This document shows, piece after piece, positions 63,806 to 64,000 of a stretch of DNA of 64,000 nt (its first letter is position 1; the number at the start of each line of letters is the position of its first letter). The translations under genes and the position numbers were made by a program. Below the pieces are notes generated by a model. That model had not been told where the DNA came from. It made no database searches and saw nothing but the letters and a program-made list of their open reading frames with translations. This DNA comes from Bilabrum cf. latius (Eukaryota; Bigyra: Bicosoecida; Bigyra; Bicosoecida), in the NCBI GenBank assembly GCA_965178125.1, contig OZ237756.1, forward strand, positions 620,001 through 684,000, given 5' to 3'.

Positions 63806-64000
63806 TTACTAGATATTTTTTTTATTTTTTTTAAACTTCATTTTAACTCTTTGTAATTCTCGTGCTATTTCTAATTCCATCAATCCCCTTATTATTCTGC
63901 CATCGTGATAATCCTAAGATGAACAATGAATCAAATCATTCTAAACTGCCGGTAAAGGTATTCTATACATCAATTCATATTTAATAATCTCAAGCGTTAT
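63806..64000 (-). CDS. C-terminal part of an element-B gene (runs off the window)
   Basis: Frame open from the right edge to TAA at 63806 with UAGs at PAV-Q-NDL, CSS-Q-DYH and KNI-Q. DYHDGRIIRGLMELEIARELQ then a Lys-rich tail. No family recognised from 64 residues. Confidence 0.45.

Overview
This window comes from the nuclear genome of a unicellular eukaryote (an alga or heterotrophic protist; I cannot place it further). A GC-rich host segment with intron-bearing genes and satellite DNA lies between AT-rich integrated DNA-virus elements of the Polinton-like virus / virophage kind. The main global feature is the genetic code. UAG behaves as a glutamine codon in the host genes and in all elements, and only UAA and UGA end genes. 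With UAG read as Gln, dozens of short open stretches merge into full-length proteins with family-typical motifs. These include an OGFOD1/Tpa1 prolyl hydroxylase (9855-12695), a tail-anchored UBE2J-type E2 (5984-7695) and an adenain-like protease whose oxyanion-hole Gln is itself a UAG (56361-56936).

Layout. (1) 1-5058: right end of element L. It holds a 932-aa PrimPol/helicase, two small genes, and about 1.4 kb of non-coding DNA with a family of 58-bp hairpins; a nested inverted repeat marks the junction with the host. (2) 5059-18363: host genes. These are a truncated phytanoyl-CoA-dioxygenase-like gene (cut by element L), a UBE2J-like E2, thymidine kinase, OGFOD1/Tpa1, a TPM-domain/RING membrane protein and a kinase with armadillo repeats. 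(3) 18364-26460: repeats. A duplicated gene fragment, a 71-bp tandem array, a 152-bp direct repeat, about 34 copies of a 115-bp satellite and a 39-bp minisatellite. (4) about 26460-39685: element A, with an rve integrase with chromodomain, SF3 helicase, family B DNA polymerase, zinc finger protein, 401-aa H/C protein, P-loop protein, major capsid protein, penton and fibre-like protein. (5) 39686-41675: a stretch of intermediate GC with two genes, one apparently with a spliceosomal intron. (6) 41676-64000: element B, cut by the window end. It has the PrimPol/helicase, a short PolB, DUF5872-like protein, capsid protein, penton, protease, packaging ATPase, nucleotidyltransferase-like protein, a large Gln-rich protein, the same P-loop protein as A, and an integrase.

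How it fits together. A and B each carry integration, replication and virion genes, so both look like proviruses with a morphogenesis module; B is the more complete. A lacks a recognisable packaging ATPase and Ulp1-like protease. L and B are one family (orthologous PrimPol/helicases, similar promoter words, analogous hairpins); A is a different family sharing the P-loop protein, fibre-like protein, PolB and integrase. Because the elements' essential genes contain many UAGs, they can be expressed only in a host that decodes UAG as Gln. They are therefore adapted to this host's code, not chance contaminants.
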